This document shows, piece by piece, positions 48,373-59,700 of a stretch of DNA of 64,000 bases; within the stretch, counting starts at the first letter, position 1, and the number at the start of each line of letters is the position of its first letter. The position numbers were made by a program, and so were the translations under genes. The notes under the pieces are model-generated. The model was not told the origin of the DNA and ran no database searches. It saw only the letters and a list, made by a program, of their open reading frames with translations. Source of the DNA: CBCOTE01 sp965112965 (lineage in GTDB: Bacteria; Desulfobacterota; Desulfovibrionia; Desulfovibrionales; Desulfovibrionaceae); the NCBI GenBank assembly GCA_965112965.1, contig CBCOTE010000020.1:74677-138676 (forward strand). Reading direction: 5' to 3'.

Positions 48373-50634
48373 CTAGCGATAATATATGTTACGGCCACCC
48401 ATTGTTAATAAGGCCTGATATAGGTTGGTTCGTATTTCTCGGCGGTCCCATATACCTTGAATATGGCCGCGCGAGATAGCACGGTAAGCACGGTGATAAT
48501 CGGGCGGTATGTCTATGCCCGTGGTCTCTTTAATGACGCCAGGGCCAGCAAAACCAATGTTGGCCGAGCGTACAGAAAACTGATATGGCGAACAGCCAAG
48601 AAAGCTAGCCACCGGGCCGGCGTAAGAATTAGTATCATAAAGCACTAGATAGAGACCTCCGGCATCGATATAACGACGTATGGCCATAGTACAGCGTGGC
48701 ATCTGGATGACTCCATTAACTCCTTCCTGTATGCGAATTCCTGCAGTGCCGTGTACATAAGCCAGCAGAGGTAGACGCTTATGGTGGGCGCGCTCAGTGG
48801 CACGAAAAAACTTTTCACCCTCAGCCGCGCCCACTGAACCGCCGCGGAAGGCCGCGACGAGCATGGCCACCGCGATTTTAATATTGCTTATGCGCGCCTC
48901 AAATGTCATACAAGCGCTTTTGAGGCCCGTTTCTTTTTTGGTATGTTTAAGCTTTAAGTCTAGCCCTTCGTATTCCAGTGGATTAGCTGATTCAAGCTCA
49001 GCGTTGAACTCATAGATTGATCCCGGATCAAAGACATTGTAGAGATACCATAGGTATTCCATAGAAAAATGGTGGCCGCAAAAACTACACACCCCGGCAA
49101 AGTCGCCATAGAGATCCGGTGCCCAAAGGTCTAAACAGCCATGGGTTACAGCGTTAGGACAGGTGATGGCGCGGTCTTCGCGGGCCTTTGGGCTTACGTA
49201 GTGCCAGTTACCTACCTGGTCGTTTTCCTCCCAACACGAAAGCTGAGTGAGTTGCTGTTCCATATCCTGTTGGTTATGGGTGGCGAAGGTAAATATGTTC
49301 GAAATTTTACGGAAGGGTGACACTATGGCGTTGAGTGCCACCTGGGCCTCACTCCCCAAATCTTCCACGACGTGGCCCACACGCTTGTGGTGTTTTTTCC
49401 AGAAATCATATTTAAGGAAGGAATAGACTGACCAAGCTATATCGTAGGCCCATAATTTGAGTTTTTTACTCTGAGGCCGACAATCTATATATGCTGAGCG
49501 GGAAAGACGGCTAAACTTTTGATAGCGATTGACCAGGAGCCGCTCACGGGCTGCTGTAGATAGACTCCAGCGAACGTAAATTTTGTCTGGGTCTACAGTT
49601 TTGGAATTTTGATCGCGTAGACCTCGGATAACCATAAAGAGAAAGAGCTTAATTCCGCGCACCCCAAGCACGATGTGGTCGGTAGCTCGGATGACTTCGT
49701 GACGTAAATTGCGGAAGAATTCATAATGCTCTGGCCGTGCGCCTAAAGGCGGTTCCTGGACAATGCGATCAATATAGCCCATGCGCAAGTTATCTTCGGC
49801 CGTAATCTTGAGACTTTGAGCGCAACGATCAATGAGTTCAGGTGGTACACATTGGCCTAAATGTGTCTTGGCTTCGATAGCTGCTCCGCCTTCTGGGGAG
49901 ATGACCGAATAGTAGCCGTGGGAAAGCATGAGCCTGTAGTCGGCTAGGCCAATGGCCTCAGCCCCGCCTGAGCCGCCCTCAGAAAAGACTGTTACAATAG
50001 GTACCGAGAGCCCAGCCATCTCATAGAGGTTGCGTGCGATCTGCTGAGCCGCACCGGGATAGTCTTCAACGGGGAAGGCGCCTGGTGTAAAAATATATGT
50101 ATGAATAGGGATATTCTCAGTCTCGGCAACGCGCATGTAATGCAGTGCATTTGCGTTACCCCAGGGCTTGACCGAGCCACCATTGCGGAACTCTTGACCG
50201 TGTCCTTTTTCTTGTCCGATGACCATGACAGGTTGGTGTATTACTTTACGGCCACGGCGGCGAGTGATGTAAGCTCGGGCGATGAGCATGCTCGGGTCGA
50301 TAGAATATTCATCTTGGCCTCCGATCTCAGTATAGTTGTCGTAGACATGTTCGAGGATATCTTTAAGGCAGATACGTTGCGGATGGCGGACGATGCGCAC
50401 CTTATCCATGGGGGTCAGTTCGCGTTCGAGCTTATTTTCTAAAAAGACGAAAAGGTCTTCGAGGGAGGTAATGCTAGCTACTAGTTCAGTGTGGTCTAGC
50501 TCCTTTTTTAACTGCATGAGCTCAGCGAGTTTAGAAGCCAATAGCCTAATATTTCCGTTTTTCCGAGGGCCCAAAATATCCTGGATATAGCGCAGGCGCT
50601 CATTGAGGATCTGGAGTCGTTTTTCGGTATCCAT
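48373..50634 (-). CDS. Acetyl-CoA carboxylase carboxyltransferase, alpha and beta domains in one chain
   Basis: A 753-residue protein in which the alpha half comes first. Residues about 65-330 match AccA: KVRIVRHPQR, PVMVIGQEKGHG, YIFTPGAFPVEDYPGAAQQIARNL and GGSGGAEAIG, then SVISPEGGAA. A linker follows (about 340-485). The second half (about 490-750) matches AccD: a zinc site with CPNAVTHGC and CSFC, then VAMLVAAFRGGSVGAAEG, YVHGTAGIRIQEGV and IGFAGPGVI. Together they carry CO2 from biotin to acetyl-CoA, the first step of fatty acid synthesis. In most bacteria these are two genes; the alpha-beta order here is as I remember from Desulfovibrio. Length and motifs are intact. Confidence 0.9.
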   Translation of the reverse strand: MDTEKRLQILNERLRYIQDILGPRKNGNIRLLASKLAELMQLKKELDHTELVASITSLEDLFVFLENKLERELTPMDKVRIVRHPQRICLKDILEHVYDNYTEIGGQDEYSIDPSMLIARAYITRRRGRKVIHQPVMVIGQEKGHGQEFRNGGSVKPWGNANALHYMRVAETENIPIHTYIFTPGAFPVEDYPGAAQQIARNLYEMAGLSVPIVTVFSEGGSGGAEAIGLADYRLMLSHGYYSVISPEGGAAIEAKTHLGQCVPPELIDRCAQSLKITAEDNLRMGYIDRIVQEPPLGARPEHYEFFRNLRHEVIRATDHIVLGVRGIKLFLFMVIRGLRDQNSKTVDPDKIYVRWSLSTAARERLLVNRYQKFSRLSRSAYIDCRPQSKKLKLWAYDIAWSVYSFLKYDFWKKHHKRVGHVVEDLGSEAQVALNAIVSPFRKISNIFTFATHNQQDMEQQLTQLSCWEENDQVGNWHYVSPKAREDRAITCPNAVTHGCLDLWAPDLYGDFAGVCSFCGHHFSMEYLWYLYNVFDPGSIYEFNAELESANPLEYEGLDLKLKHTKKETGLKSACMTFEARISNIKIAVAMLVAAFRGGSVGAAEGEKFFRATERAHHKRLPLLAYVHGTAGIRIQEGVNGVIQMPRCTMAIRRYIDAGGLYLVLYDTNSYAGPVASFLGCSPYQFSVRSANIGFAGPGVIKETTGIDIPPDYHRAYRAISRGHIQGIWDRREIRTNLYQALLTMGGRNIYYR

Positions 50635-50745
50635 GCGCTATATGGGAGAGTAGTAGTTGGGTACTGTGGATCGCACAGAAATAACATCTATCTAGAAGAT
50701 TACAAATATAATCGTAGGACCTAGGATCGGCACTGCAGGTCGGGC

Positions 50746-52215
50746 TTAGAATTTTAGTAAGGTATCAGTTTTTTGACGTAAGAAAGCGATATTTGACTTC
50801 AGCGGATTACCCATTCGATCATGCCCTGTCAGGACGAGATTGTCTAGCAGTTCCTTACCACGAGCCTGAGCCTGAGCCAAATCTCGACCCCAGACGATAG
50901 CTAGAGCTAAGTTAGGATCATACTCTGTTGGAATTTGATAAGGGATACCTTGGGGCACATGGGTGAACATTAGCAGCCAATCGCGCTCGGGCCAAGAGAA
51001 TTCGTCTATATGGCCGACCCAGGGGGCGAAACGGTTCTCCGGATCCTCGGCGACGAGGCGATACTCGATGCCTACACCTTCGAAAAAAATATCTTCTTGT
51101 GTATAGCCCATAGGTTCACCTAGGCCCAGTCGGATCTGTTCGGCGATGATATTCACTCCACCGACGTTGGTATGCTGCTTGGAGATACGGGAGATAATGC
51201 CCGAAACGCCATTTTCTACCTGGATACGAGTATTGATCTCCATAAGGAAAGGTCGACCAGCTGGAGTGACGATCCACTCCCAGGTGCCTACATTATCATA
51301 GTGTACTTTATCGGCAATAGCCAAGGAGTACTTGACAATCTCCTTTAGCACCCGATTCGCATCGAATGAATAGGCAATGGCCGTGGAGTCGAATCCTGGA
51401 GCTACTTCAATACGTTTTTGATGACCGGTAGACTGCACAGAGCAATTACGTGTACTGAAATGCACTGATTTTTTACCACGTCGACCGGCTATAATCTGGA
51501 CTTCTAGGTGGTTATATTCGTTTACACGCTGTTCTATGAGCACGCCTTCATCTTTAAATTGGCGTTTTGCGTAGTTACGTATGCGACGGAAAACAGTACG
51601 GAACTGTTCAGGATCATGGACTTCCTCGATACCCATGCCACCACCACCGGCCGATGCTTTTACCAGTACCAACGGCCGCTTAATGCCCTGCTCGGCTTGA
51701 AAAGTGAAAAGACTTTGGGCAATCTCATCAGCCTCGAGCTCGTCGTAGATGGGCTTGTCCGAACCTGGCACTGTGGGCACGCCTAAACTACGGGCTAGGC
51801 GTTTAGTATTAATTTTATCTCCCAAGTCACGGATAACTCGCCAGGATGGGCCAATGAATACAAGTTTACGAGTACGCTCAGTGATGCGGCGGGCGAAACG
51901 GTAATCTTCTGCGAAGAAGCCGTAACCAGGGTGTACGGCCGTGGCGCCGGCATCGTCGGCTACAGACAGGAGCTCGTTGGCATCGTGATATGAATTGATG
52001 CAGTACAGACTCTTTTCATTACCTGTATCTCGGGCTAAGGCCACGTGGCCTGAGTGCTCGTCCTCTTTGGTATAGACACAGACAAAAGCTACGCCTATGA
52101 ATTGGCAGGCTTTGGTGATGCGCATTGCGATCTCCCCACGGTTGGCCACGAGCACTTTGTGTCGGTCCATGGATAGAGTCGGGATTTTATCATGAGGCTT
52201 AATTTTTTTTTGCAT
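50746..52215 (-). CDS. accC: Biotin carboxylase, acetyl-CoA carboxylase subunit
   Basis: A 489-residue ATP-grasp enzyme that carboxylates biotin on its carrier. N-terminal domain: KVLVANRGEIAMRITKA (20-36) and AVHPGYGFFAED near 92-103. ATP-grasp domain: VLVKASAGGGGMGIEEV, the glycine-rich loop, then LEVQIIAG and the catalytic E-x-N-x-R-x-Q-V-E in EINTRIQVEN. C-terminal domain: GVGIEYRLVAEDPENRFAPW. All key residues are present. The start codon is directly followed by an A9 tract (positions 52203-52211) coding for lysines, which could promote slippage. A 112-nt gap separates it from the carboxyltransferase; the same orientation suggests one operon running to the biotin carrier gene. Confidence 0.95.
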   Translation of the reverse strand: MQKKIKPHDKIPTLSMDRHKVLVANRGEIAMRITKACQFIGVAFVCVYTKEDEHSGHVALARDTGNEKSLYCINSYHDANELLSVADDAGATAVHPGYGFFAEDYRFARRITERTRKLVFIGPSWRVIRDLGDKINTKRLARSLGVPTVPGSDKPIYDELEADEIAQSLFTFQAEQGIKRPLVLVKASAGGGGMGIEEVHDPEQFRTVFRRIRNYAKRQFKDEGVLIEQRVNEYNHLEVQIIAGRRGKKSVHFSTRNCSVQSTGHQKRIEVAPGFDSTAIAYSFDANRVLKEIVKYSLAIADKVHYDNVGTWEWIVTPAGRPFLMEINTRIQVENGVSGIISRISKQHTNVGGVNIIAEQIRLGLGEPMGYTQEDIFFEGVGIEYRLVAEDPENRFAPWVGHIDEFSWPERDWLLMFTHVPQGIPYQIPTEYDPNLALAIVWGRDLAQAQARGKELLDNLVLTGHDRMGNPLKSNIAFLRQKTDTLLKF

Positions 52216-53260
52216 GTAGTTCCTAATAATGATTATCTGTTTCTAGATTTATAGAACTAGTGTTGTCCACTAAACCTAAGCCTACGGAAAAACATTTTAG
52301 AACTGATACTAAGCCACGACTTAACTGAACAACTACTGGGCTTTAGCTAAAAGGGTCAGTGATAGGTACTTAAACTTACCAGCAGGGTCACATTCGAAGG
52401 TATCCTTTGGACTATTTGGAGAGCTCGTCCACCCCATTAGTTATGCATAAGGTCAAGGGGTCATGTGCTGAAAATCATCAAATAAACGGCCATACATGGG
52501 CCATAGATTTCAGGCATTGATGCTAAGAGGATCTAGCGTTCAGGCGTGTTAGGCTCAGGTATAGTAAAAATCGAAATTGCAGTCCGTGCATTGCTGTTTG
52601 TTTTTACGATATGTATTATTTAGTATTTTCCAGTGCTAAAATATTGTAGTTATCTTTAAAGTAATTGCCTGGAGGACATATATTATTATCAATATAACCA
52701 TTGATATTAATAGTTATCTGTATATCTATTGCATAATAAGCTTTCTTAAACTGCAGTAAGGACTATTGCTTCCACTTATCATGTCCACTATCTTTTTTAA
52801 GGGAAATACTTTATAATTCTATCTTTATATAGAATATTTTTTCGGTATAGGCGCTATCCATCTTTGTTTTTTTATATCTTTATCTGCTTTGGAAGTATCA
52901 ATATATGACACATATCTCCTGTTAGATCTCAAGAACTATATTCGGCGGAGCAGCTATTAGATATCAATCTTTCTTCTACTTCAATGGTTTACGCATCTAT
53001 TTTAAGGAAGTCAGAGAAGCCCGGATTAAATATAATTACTAGCATGATGAACAGACCAACAGCAGTATTATGAGATCAGCGTAAGCGGTGAGCCAACTGT
53101 TTAGATTTTTCTCATTGTATTTTTTTTCTTAGCAATAAAAAAATATGCATCGTAATGTACTTTTACTTGCGATTGACCTTGATAGCCTAAACTAATATAT
53201 GCTCCTTGAGTACGAAGAATACGTCAATTTTCGTCGAGTATACGATATAAGTAACTTCAC
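52216..53260. other. 1 kb gene-poor region upstream of accC
   Basis: AT-rich, especially at 52.6-52.9 kb, with many short A and T runs. No frame of interest on either strand. It should contain the promoter of the acetyl-CoA carboxylase operon, but I see no clear -35/-10 pair. Confidence 0.4.
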
Positions 53261-53290
53261 AGAGACAGCATTCTAATGAATCCTGTCTCT
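53261..53290 (-). terminator. Strong hairpin downstream of addA
   Basis: AGAGACAG-C-ATTC and GAAT-C-CTGTCTCT form a stem of 8 bp, one mismatch and 4 bp around the 4-nt loop TAAT. It lies 49 nt beyond the end of addA and ends the larB-addB-addA unit. No T tract follows on the minus strand, so it may stop RNA decay rather than transcription. Confidence 0.5.
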
Positions 53291-53338
53291 TGTATAGCAC
53301 AGGCTGGAGAATGCCGAGGCTATGTGCTTAAAAGGTAA

Positions 53339-56300
53339 TTATGGTAAATTGATATCCACGACCTCTTGGCTGTCTAAGTACACGATCAGACCATGAACCT
53401 GTAAGACTAAGCCGTCATCTAGCTTTGGTAGCGCCGCTACCAGCTCCAAATAGCGGGTCAACTGGGCCCTATGCTCCGACCGATAGGCGCCAGTTTTATA
53501 CTCTACTACCACTCGCTCCTTCTCGCCGAGTACCAATAAGTCAGGCCGGCAAATACTCCCGTCCGGAGCAAGAAGTTCGCGTTCCCGCAGCCCCGTGATT
53601 AATCGAGTCGGCATATCCGGTAGCCCGATTAACCAGTGAAGCATGACCGAAATTTCTGGTTTCAGGACCGCCTGTTCCATTTCTCCTACGCGTGCCTCGG
53701 CACAGGCAGCGGCCACGGCGTGGTCTACAGCTGTTGCGATGGCCATCACGTCTGGGCATAAGTCATTCAGATTGAGTAGCTGGGCGCTGCGGTGGGCCAG
53801 CTCGCCACGACGGCGTACTATAATGGCTTCCATGGTCAATGGATGGCGAAAAACTTTGAGGCGCAGCAACCAAGCCATGGCTGGAGCTAGACAATGGCCA
53901 GATGGAACTGCCGGACGAGAGACTAACCCAGGCGTTGGTAGCACTACAGGTGGTCCATAGATAAGCCGCTCTCCTTGTTTGAAGTCAATACTAGTCGGAT
54001 CAAATCCCAGTATTGCTAGCCTTTTGGACAAGGCGGATTGTAGCCCCTTGGCCGTGCCATCAATCCACAGGTAGAGTTCTGATTCGGGCCGCGTCCAGGC
54101 CACATATACTAAATTGAGTGCCTCTAAGCAACATTGGACTATTTTTTTGTCATAGATCTCCCCCAGTGCCGTTGTGAGCGGCACCAAAACCGGCCGATCA
54201 GACATATAGACTTCGATGAATTCTTTGGAGTCTGGTCGTATATGAAAATTATGAAAAGGTACCAGGACCACAGGGAACTGCAAACCTTTGGCCTTATGGA
54301 TAGTCATTATACGTACTGCGTCCTGGCCTTCGACTTGAGGAATATGCTCATCTTCGGCTGTCCGGTCCCAAACCTCCAGGAATGCCCCAGGCGTATGACA
54401 ACCGTCGACCTCAGTTTGGTATAGGAGCTCCAGGAAGCGACGTAGGAACAGCTCATAATCGTGCCAGCGGTGCCAAAGTCTGTAACCGTCGCACAACTCT
54501 TTAATCATGGTATACGGTGTGATCAAGCCAGCTTCGTGTAAGAACGGAGCGATCCAATGCTCCCAGAGTTGAGGAAAGTCGCGTTGGAAGTACTGATATA
54601 GGAAGTCCGGTCCAGACTGATCGCCAGCACTCTTTAGACTGCCGACAGCCATCTGTCCGTCCTTGAGTCCAAGACCAACCAGCCAATTAGTCAATTCCTT
54701 AAGGTCTAGACCAGAGATGCTACCGAAAACTTCCTGGCCACTCACAAACTGCCAGAAAGACAGGTTATCCAAGGGATAATCTAAAAAACGTAGCCAAGCT
54801 ACTAGCTGTTGGATGAGGGGATGTACGGCCAAAAGTAAACTCTTTTCTGTGGTCACAGGTAAGCCTAGACTTATGAGCCAGCCGGCTAGTAGCGTAGCCT
54901 GGCGGTTGGAACGAACCAGGATGGTGATATCTCTCGGATGATAACCGCGAGCTAAACAGTCAGCCAAAGTTGCACCTAGGTCAGTGCGAAGGGCTTTAAG
55001 AATTATCCCAGAACCCATTATTGTATATGGGGAATCTGGGTCAGTATCCTTCCTGAGAATGGAGGAAATTTCCAGATCAACACTACTACCCGTTGCGTCA
55101 GGGGTCATTTCAAGGCTAGCCAAAACCTCAACATGTACACAGCGTACAAAACCTGGCATGCGCTGGTGGCCACACGGTAGGTCCTGGATAGCCTCAGAAA
55201 AGTTGCTCTGGATGGCCACGGCTAAGCGTTCTACCTTAGCTGTATAAGCATCCTGTCCGAGAATGACACTGGCCATGGCCATGGCTTCGGCCGGTTGGCT
55301 CAGGCCTCCGAAGAAGGCGTTATTGCAAGCCACGATGGTCCTGCCACTGCGCCAATTATAGGGTAGAATTCCACTATTGAATGAGCCCAGGTCGGTAAGA
55401 TCCGTATTGCGCCCCAATTCTTCGAAGAGCTGGGCGTCGCCGCCGCGCCAGCCGTAGATAGCCTGCTTGATGTCGCCTACATATAATAAACTTCCGTCAT
55501 GGGCTAGGCATTCAGCAGCTAACGGCTGTATAGCTGCCCATTGAGTTCGGCTGGTGTCCTGGAACTCGTCGATAAGTATGTGAATCAACCGGGATCCGAG
55601 TCGACAAAAAGCCTCAGTAACTCGGTCGGCGTCTAGGCAGTCACGCACTAAACGGGACCAAGTACTGGCTAGGCTGACACTGCGGGCACGCTGTACTTCC
55701 AGCGTGCAGGTCAGCAAGCGATCAGCTAAACCGACCAAAGGAGCTAGGCTAATTGCGTCTCGGAGCACATCGCGGCACTGTGGCCCAGGCGCGAGCTGTG
55801 CCTTGAAGGCGGCAAAACGCTCCCGGGCGACTAAGGTCAGCCGCTCCCGACCGTTCTTGTTAACACAGTCCTCCAGATTAGGTTTGATAGCGTATATTGA
55901 TCGCGGAGTATTGGATAGGAGATCTATACGTTCACATTTATTTAAAAAATTAAAAAATCTCTTGGTCATCTCCCCACAGCAAGCCGTCAACTCTAACGTC
56001 AGGGCCCGGGCAGCTTCGATTAGGGCCGCGTGACGTTTTTGGTAGGCCATCCGAACCCAGACGACGTTGTTCATTACGCTGCCCCGGCCAGCCAGTCTTT
56101 CCCGCCAGATGTACATGAGCTGCGCTTTGATGTTTGTGCCCATCCACATACCTTTGCGCTGTTCCACTGCCAGGGCAGCATGTACGGCGGCAGTTAGCAG
56201 ATCACGGCCGGCTGAATCGCCGTACAACTTCTCCAGACAGGTATCATAGAGGTCCTCAAAAAAAAGTTCTTCAGAAAAAATTGGTTCTAGATCAGGAGAG

Positions 56301-56695
56301 AGCCCGAGTTCGAGACTAAAAAGACGTATTAATTGAACTAACAAACTATCAATAGTGCGTATGCCCAAGCTGGAGAAGCGCCAGAGTACCTCATCCAGCC
56401 GGCGAGATGCCTGTTCTTGGGTCCAATCGGCAGCGAGGCCTCCGTCCGTCCGGCCCAAAGCAGCAGCCTTGAGGGCTCCGAGCACCCGGTCGCGCATCTC
56501 CGTAGCGGCCTTGTTAGTAAAAGTTACAGCAAGTACTTCATGCCAACTGTAGGACCCGGCTACCGTGGTACAGCAAACTTTGCTAGCCGCATCTTGATCG
56601 GCGCCGGCGAACAAGATTAGGAAACGTGTCACTAGAGCATAGGTTTTGCCCGAGCCGGCCGCAGCTTTGAGCTGGTATATTTTAGTGATATTCAT
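53339..56695 (-). CDS. addA: AddA-type UvrD helicase-nuclease
   Basis: An 1118-residue superfamily 1 helicase with a C-terminal nuclease, part of the AddAB complex that resects double-strand breaks for recombination. Walker A is AAAGSGKT (11-18); EVLAVTFTNKAATEMRDRV follows near 54-72; Walker B is HILIDEFQDTSRTQW near 368-382, then YVGDIKQAIYGWRGG; the late motifs are DITILVRSNRQATLL, RIMTIHKAKGLQFPVVLVP and LNLVYVAWTRPESELYLW. The nuclease domain near 1070-1100 reads CRPDLLVLGEKERVVVEYKTGA, the D-E-Y-K core of PD-(D/E)XK enzymes. All motifs are intact. It starts 18 nt after the AddB stop. Keeping a 3.3-kb repair gene in a shrinking genome implies active recombination. Confidence 0.9.
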   Translation of the reverse strand: MNITKIYQLKAAAGSGKTYALVTRFLILFAGADQDAASKVCCTTVAGSYSWHEVLAVTFTNKAATEMRDRVLGALKAAALGRTDGGLAADWTQEQASRRLDEVLWRFSSLGIRTIDSLLVQLIRLFSLELGLSPDLEPIFSEELFFEDLYDTCLEKLYGDSAGRDLLTAAVHAALAVEQRKGMWMGTNIKAQLMYIWRERLAGRGSVMNNVVWVRMAYQKRHAALIEAARALTLELTACCGEMTKRFFNFLNKCERIDLLSNTPRSIYAIKPNLEDCVNKNGRERLTLVARERFAAFKAQLAPGPQCRDVLRDAISLAPLVGLADRLLTCTLEVQRARSVSLASTWSRLVRDCLDADRVTEAFCRLGSRLIHILIDEFQDTSRTQWAAIQPLAAECLAHDGSLLYVGDIKQAIYGWRGGDAQLFEELGRNTDLTDLGSFNSGILPYNWRSGRTIVACNNAFFGGLSQPAEAMAMASVILGQDAYTAKVERLAVAIQSNFSEAIQDLPCGHQRMPGFVRCVHVEVLASLEMTPDATGSSVDLEISSILRKDTDPDSPYTIMGSGIILKALRTDLGATLADCLARGYHPRDITILVRSNRQATLLAGWLISLGLPVTTEKSLLLAVHPLIQQLVAWLRFLDYPLDNLSFWQFVSGQEVFGSISGLDLKELTNWLVGLGLKDGQMAVGSLKSAGDQSGPDFLYQYFQRDFPQLWEHWIAPFLHEAGLITPYTMIKELCDGYRLWHRWHDYELFLRRFLELLYQTEVDGCHTPGAFLEVWDRTAEDEHIPQVEGQDAVRIMTIHKAKGLQFPVVLVPFHNFHIRPDSKEFIEVYMSDRPVLVPLTTALGEIYDKKIVQCCLEALNLVYVAWTRPESELYLWIDGTAKGLQSALSKRLAILGFDPTSIDFKQGERLIYGPPVVLPTPGLVSRPAVPSGHCLAPAMAWLLRLKVFRHPLTMEAIIVRRRGELAHRSAQLLNLNDLCPDVMAIATAVDHAVAAACAEARVGEMEQAVLKPEISVMLHWLIGLPDMPTRLITGLRERELLAPDGSICRPDLLVLGEKERVVVEYKTGAYRSEHRAQLTRYLELVAALPKLDDGLVLQVHGLIVYLDSQEVVDINLP

Positions 56696-56713
56696 TAATT
56701 CTTCGGCTCAGTC

Positions 56714-59700
56714 TTAGCAGCTCGCAGCGGCGATGCAGCCATTGCGAAAGGCGCAGTTGATGCATAAACGTCCAGGCCGGGGGAAAAAATCTTCGGGCCC
56801 CAACAAATGTCGCAACAGTAGTTCCAAAAATATGGGTAGACGTTCGGCCACTGTGGCTGCATTCAGCCCGGGTGGTGGCGGGTCACCCAAAAGTCGTCGT
56901 TCTTGACCTCGATCAGCTAGTTCCACCCACGCGGCATCAATTGGCTGTCCGTCACGCATCACATTAGGGATTTGGCCAGTATTTACCGCACCGACCGGTA
57001 GCCCAGCGGAGTCTGCCAAAGCTAAGGCTGTCAAAGAATAGAGCATAAGATAAAAAGAGAGCTGTAGGCTGCCCAGCAGCTGTTCGGCCTGGGCATATAG
57101 CTCCAGGATAGCAGTGGGATCAAGGCCATCGGGGTCGGCCATAGCGGCCGTTGTCTTCCAGAAAGTCTGGTCAGTAAAAAATTCCCACCTAGGCACGGCT
57201 ACACTGCCGGTTTTGTAATCTAGGATGATGAGTCCTTCCTTTCGTTGGTCTAAACGGTCCAGACGACCGATGAGCCTAAGCTGGCGGTCGGCCAATCGGC
57301 AGGTGGCCTCCAAATTTAGCTCTACACAGAGGGGTTTAGTGTCCGGTGTGGCCGCGGCAAAGCGGTGTAATCGCTCACGACCGGTGATCTCTAACATGAG
57401 TTGTTGGTCCCATGGCATATTAGCAAAGAAGGCGCTTTCCCGCAGTTGGCGAGAAAAGGCATCAGCCAGACCCTGGCTGTCCATATCCCGGGCAGAAATT
57501 TGTTGACCACACCAGGGCCGAATCCATTGTGCCAGCAGGTCATGTATTAGTTCACCCAAAGCTGGAGTGTTTTCAGCCTTTAAGCTCGTGGATGTGGGGG
57601 TAAGTCCGCTTAGGTAACGGAAGAAGAAGGCCGTTGGGCAGCGCAGGTAGAGGTCGAAAAAAGATACCGAAAGCGGGAGTTGTTCTAGCTGCGCTTCTAG
57701 ACGAGTCCGCACGGCCGGGGTCTTAGGGATACTCCAGCCGCTGGTTGGGATGCTCCGTAAGGGTAGCCGGATTACCCCGTACGGGGGCTCCCCGGGATGA
57801 AGTGGCGATCCTCGACGGCGCTCAACATCCCATAAGAGTTGCTCTACGAAACGACTACGTACAGTCTTGACATCCAGAATTGGCGAGCTCTGTGCCCCAG
57901 CCTGCCAACAAAGAATGACCTCTCCAGCCATAGCAATAAAACGGTAAAAGTTGTAAGCCGCCACTTGTTCGCGTTTCCGGTTATCCGGTAAACCTAGAAT
58001 CGATCGTAAAGAGTCAGGGAGTAGAGGGTCTGGGCCTAGGGTTTCGAGTAATCGGTCTTCGGTGGCATCAAGGATAATGACCCGGCCGAAGGCCTGCAAT
58101 CTAGACTCCAGGAGGCCTAAAATTTGCGTTCCATCCAAAGATTCAGCCTCAAGGGGTATCTGTTCAGCTTTTAGGAGACGGCGTAAAATACTGAACAGTG
58201 TGGCTGGGGCTAAAGAGGTATGGCAAAATGTTGAGGCTGCGATATCTGGGAGCACAGTAGTTCGTAACTGATAGAGAGCCTCAGCTTCGATGAAAAAACG
58301 CGCCCAGACCGTGCTGACCAGAGTCGGATCAGTCAGCAGGTCTAGGAGCCGGTCCACTGATTCGATTAGATCGCGCAGTGTATGCAGTCTGGAAAAATCA
58401 TTAAAACAGGTAGTCAATACCTGATGTAGCAGCTTCGTGGTACCTTTAGGTATATAGAGATCGTAGTCTCCGTTTTTTGGCCGCCAATTCCGAATGTCCA
58501 CAAAACGATTGCCGTCCCTACGGACCCAGGCTTCCAAGCTATACAGTAGAGGGTGGAACAGTGGATGTTTGCCGTGATCTTGAGTTGCTACACCTAGCAT
58601 GCGTAAGACTGGATGCCTAGCCAGAGCTAACACGTCACGTTTGTAGTAACGGCCCTCACGTCGATTTTCCTGAAGACGAAAAATAGTGTCCAGCAGCCGG
58701 AAGAGGACTGTTCGGACCATGGGATAACTCACGTCTATGTTTACGTCTTTATTAGATAGATGATGGAGCACCGGGAGGAGCAGTCCAGTATTGGGCAAGA
58801 TAACGGCTGTAGTCGGTCGCCGCTCAGGATCGGTTAGTTCTTCCTCCAAGACTTTAAGCTGGGAATGTAGATCATAACCTTCCCAGAAGCGTACTTTGTC
58901 CGTCAGCGGGATATTAATGTTGTCCGGTGAGGCGTTTAGAACGGGTTTAAAATTGGCACCCCAGCGAGCCGCCCAGGCTGTTAGTCCTGAGCAGGCCTGG
59001 TGGCCACGGCCTTTGGCCAGATCCGTGTCACCGTTTATGACGATATCTATCAGCCCAGCGGTCCATAGTCGGTGTAAGAATACATTTTCTGTTCCTGTTA
59101 GAGTTACAAATCCGCAGACCAAGATGCGCGGTTGACCGGCATTGTCTAGAGGATAGACCGACCCAATTTGGTCGACCAGGTTTTCTATCGCTTCGGCTAT
59201 TCTGGAGTGACTCAGACCTGGTGTGGTTAGGCCTCTACTATCTAACAAAGCGAGATATCTATGCTGGATGACCCCCAGCTGCTGCAAGATGGCAGTAGCT
59301 GGGGGTACAATCGCTTCTTCGGTGTATGCTAAATCACAACCTGTCCGTCCATGTCGAAAGAGTTCTTCGGAGAGATCAGCCAGTCTCATGCCCCAGGGGA
59401 AAAAATTTTGGAGATCTTTGGCCAACTGATTTAGCTTACTGCCAGCCGATGCTGTTTCTTTGTCTCGTCCCGTATCTAGACCCAAGAGTACTTCAGTCAA
59501 TAAGCTCACTCGATCTAGGGGGGATATAAGACGCCGTAGGCCGTGGTCCGTTATCATGGCCAACTCGGCCATCCACTCGTCCATGGTCAATATACGTGGC
59601 GGCAGGAGTGGTTTAGGAAGGGCCGGATCTTCGGCCAAATATTTAAGCAGATAACGGCGCGGCCGTCGGTGGGGAAAGACTACAAGCCGTTCATGGAGCG

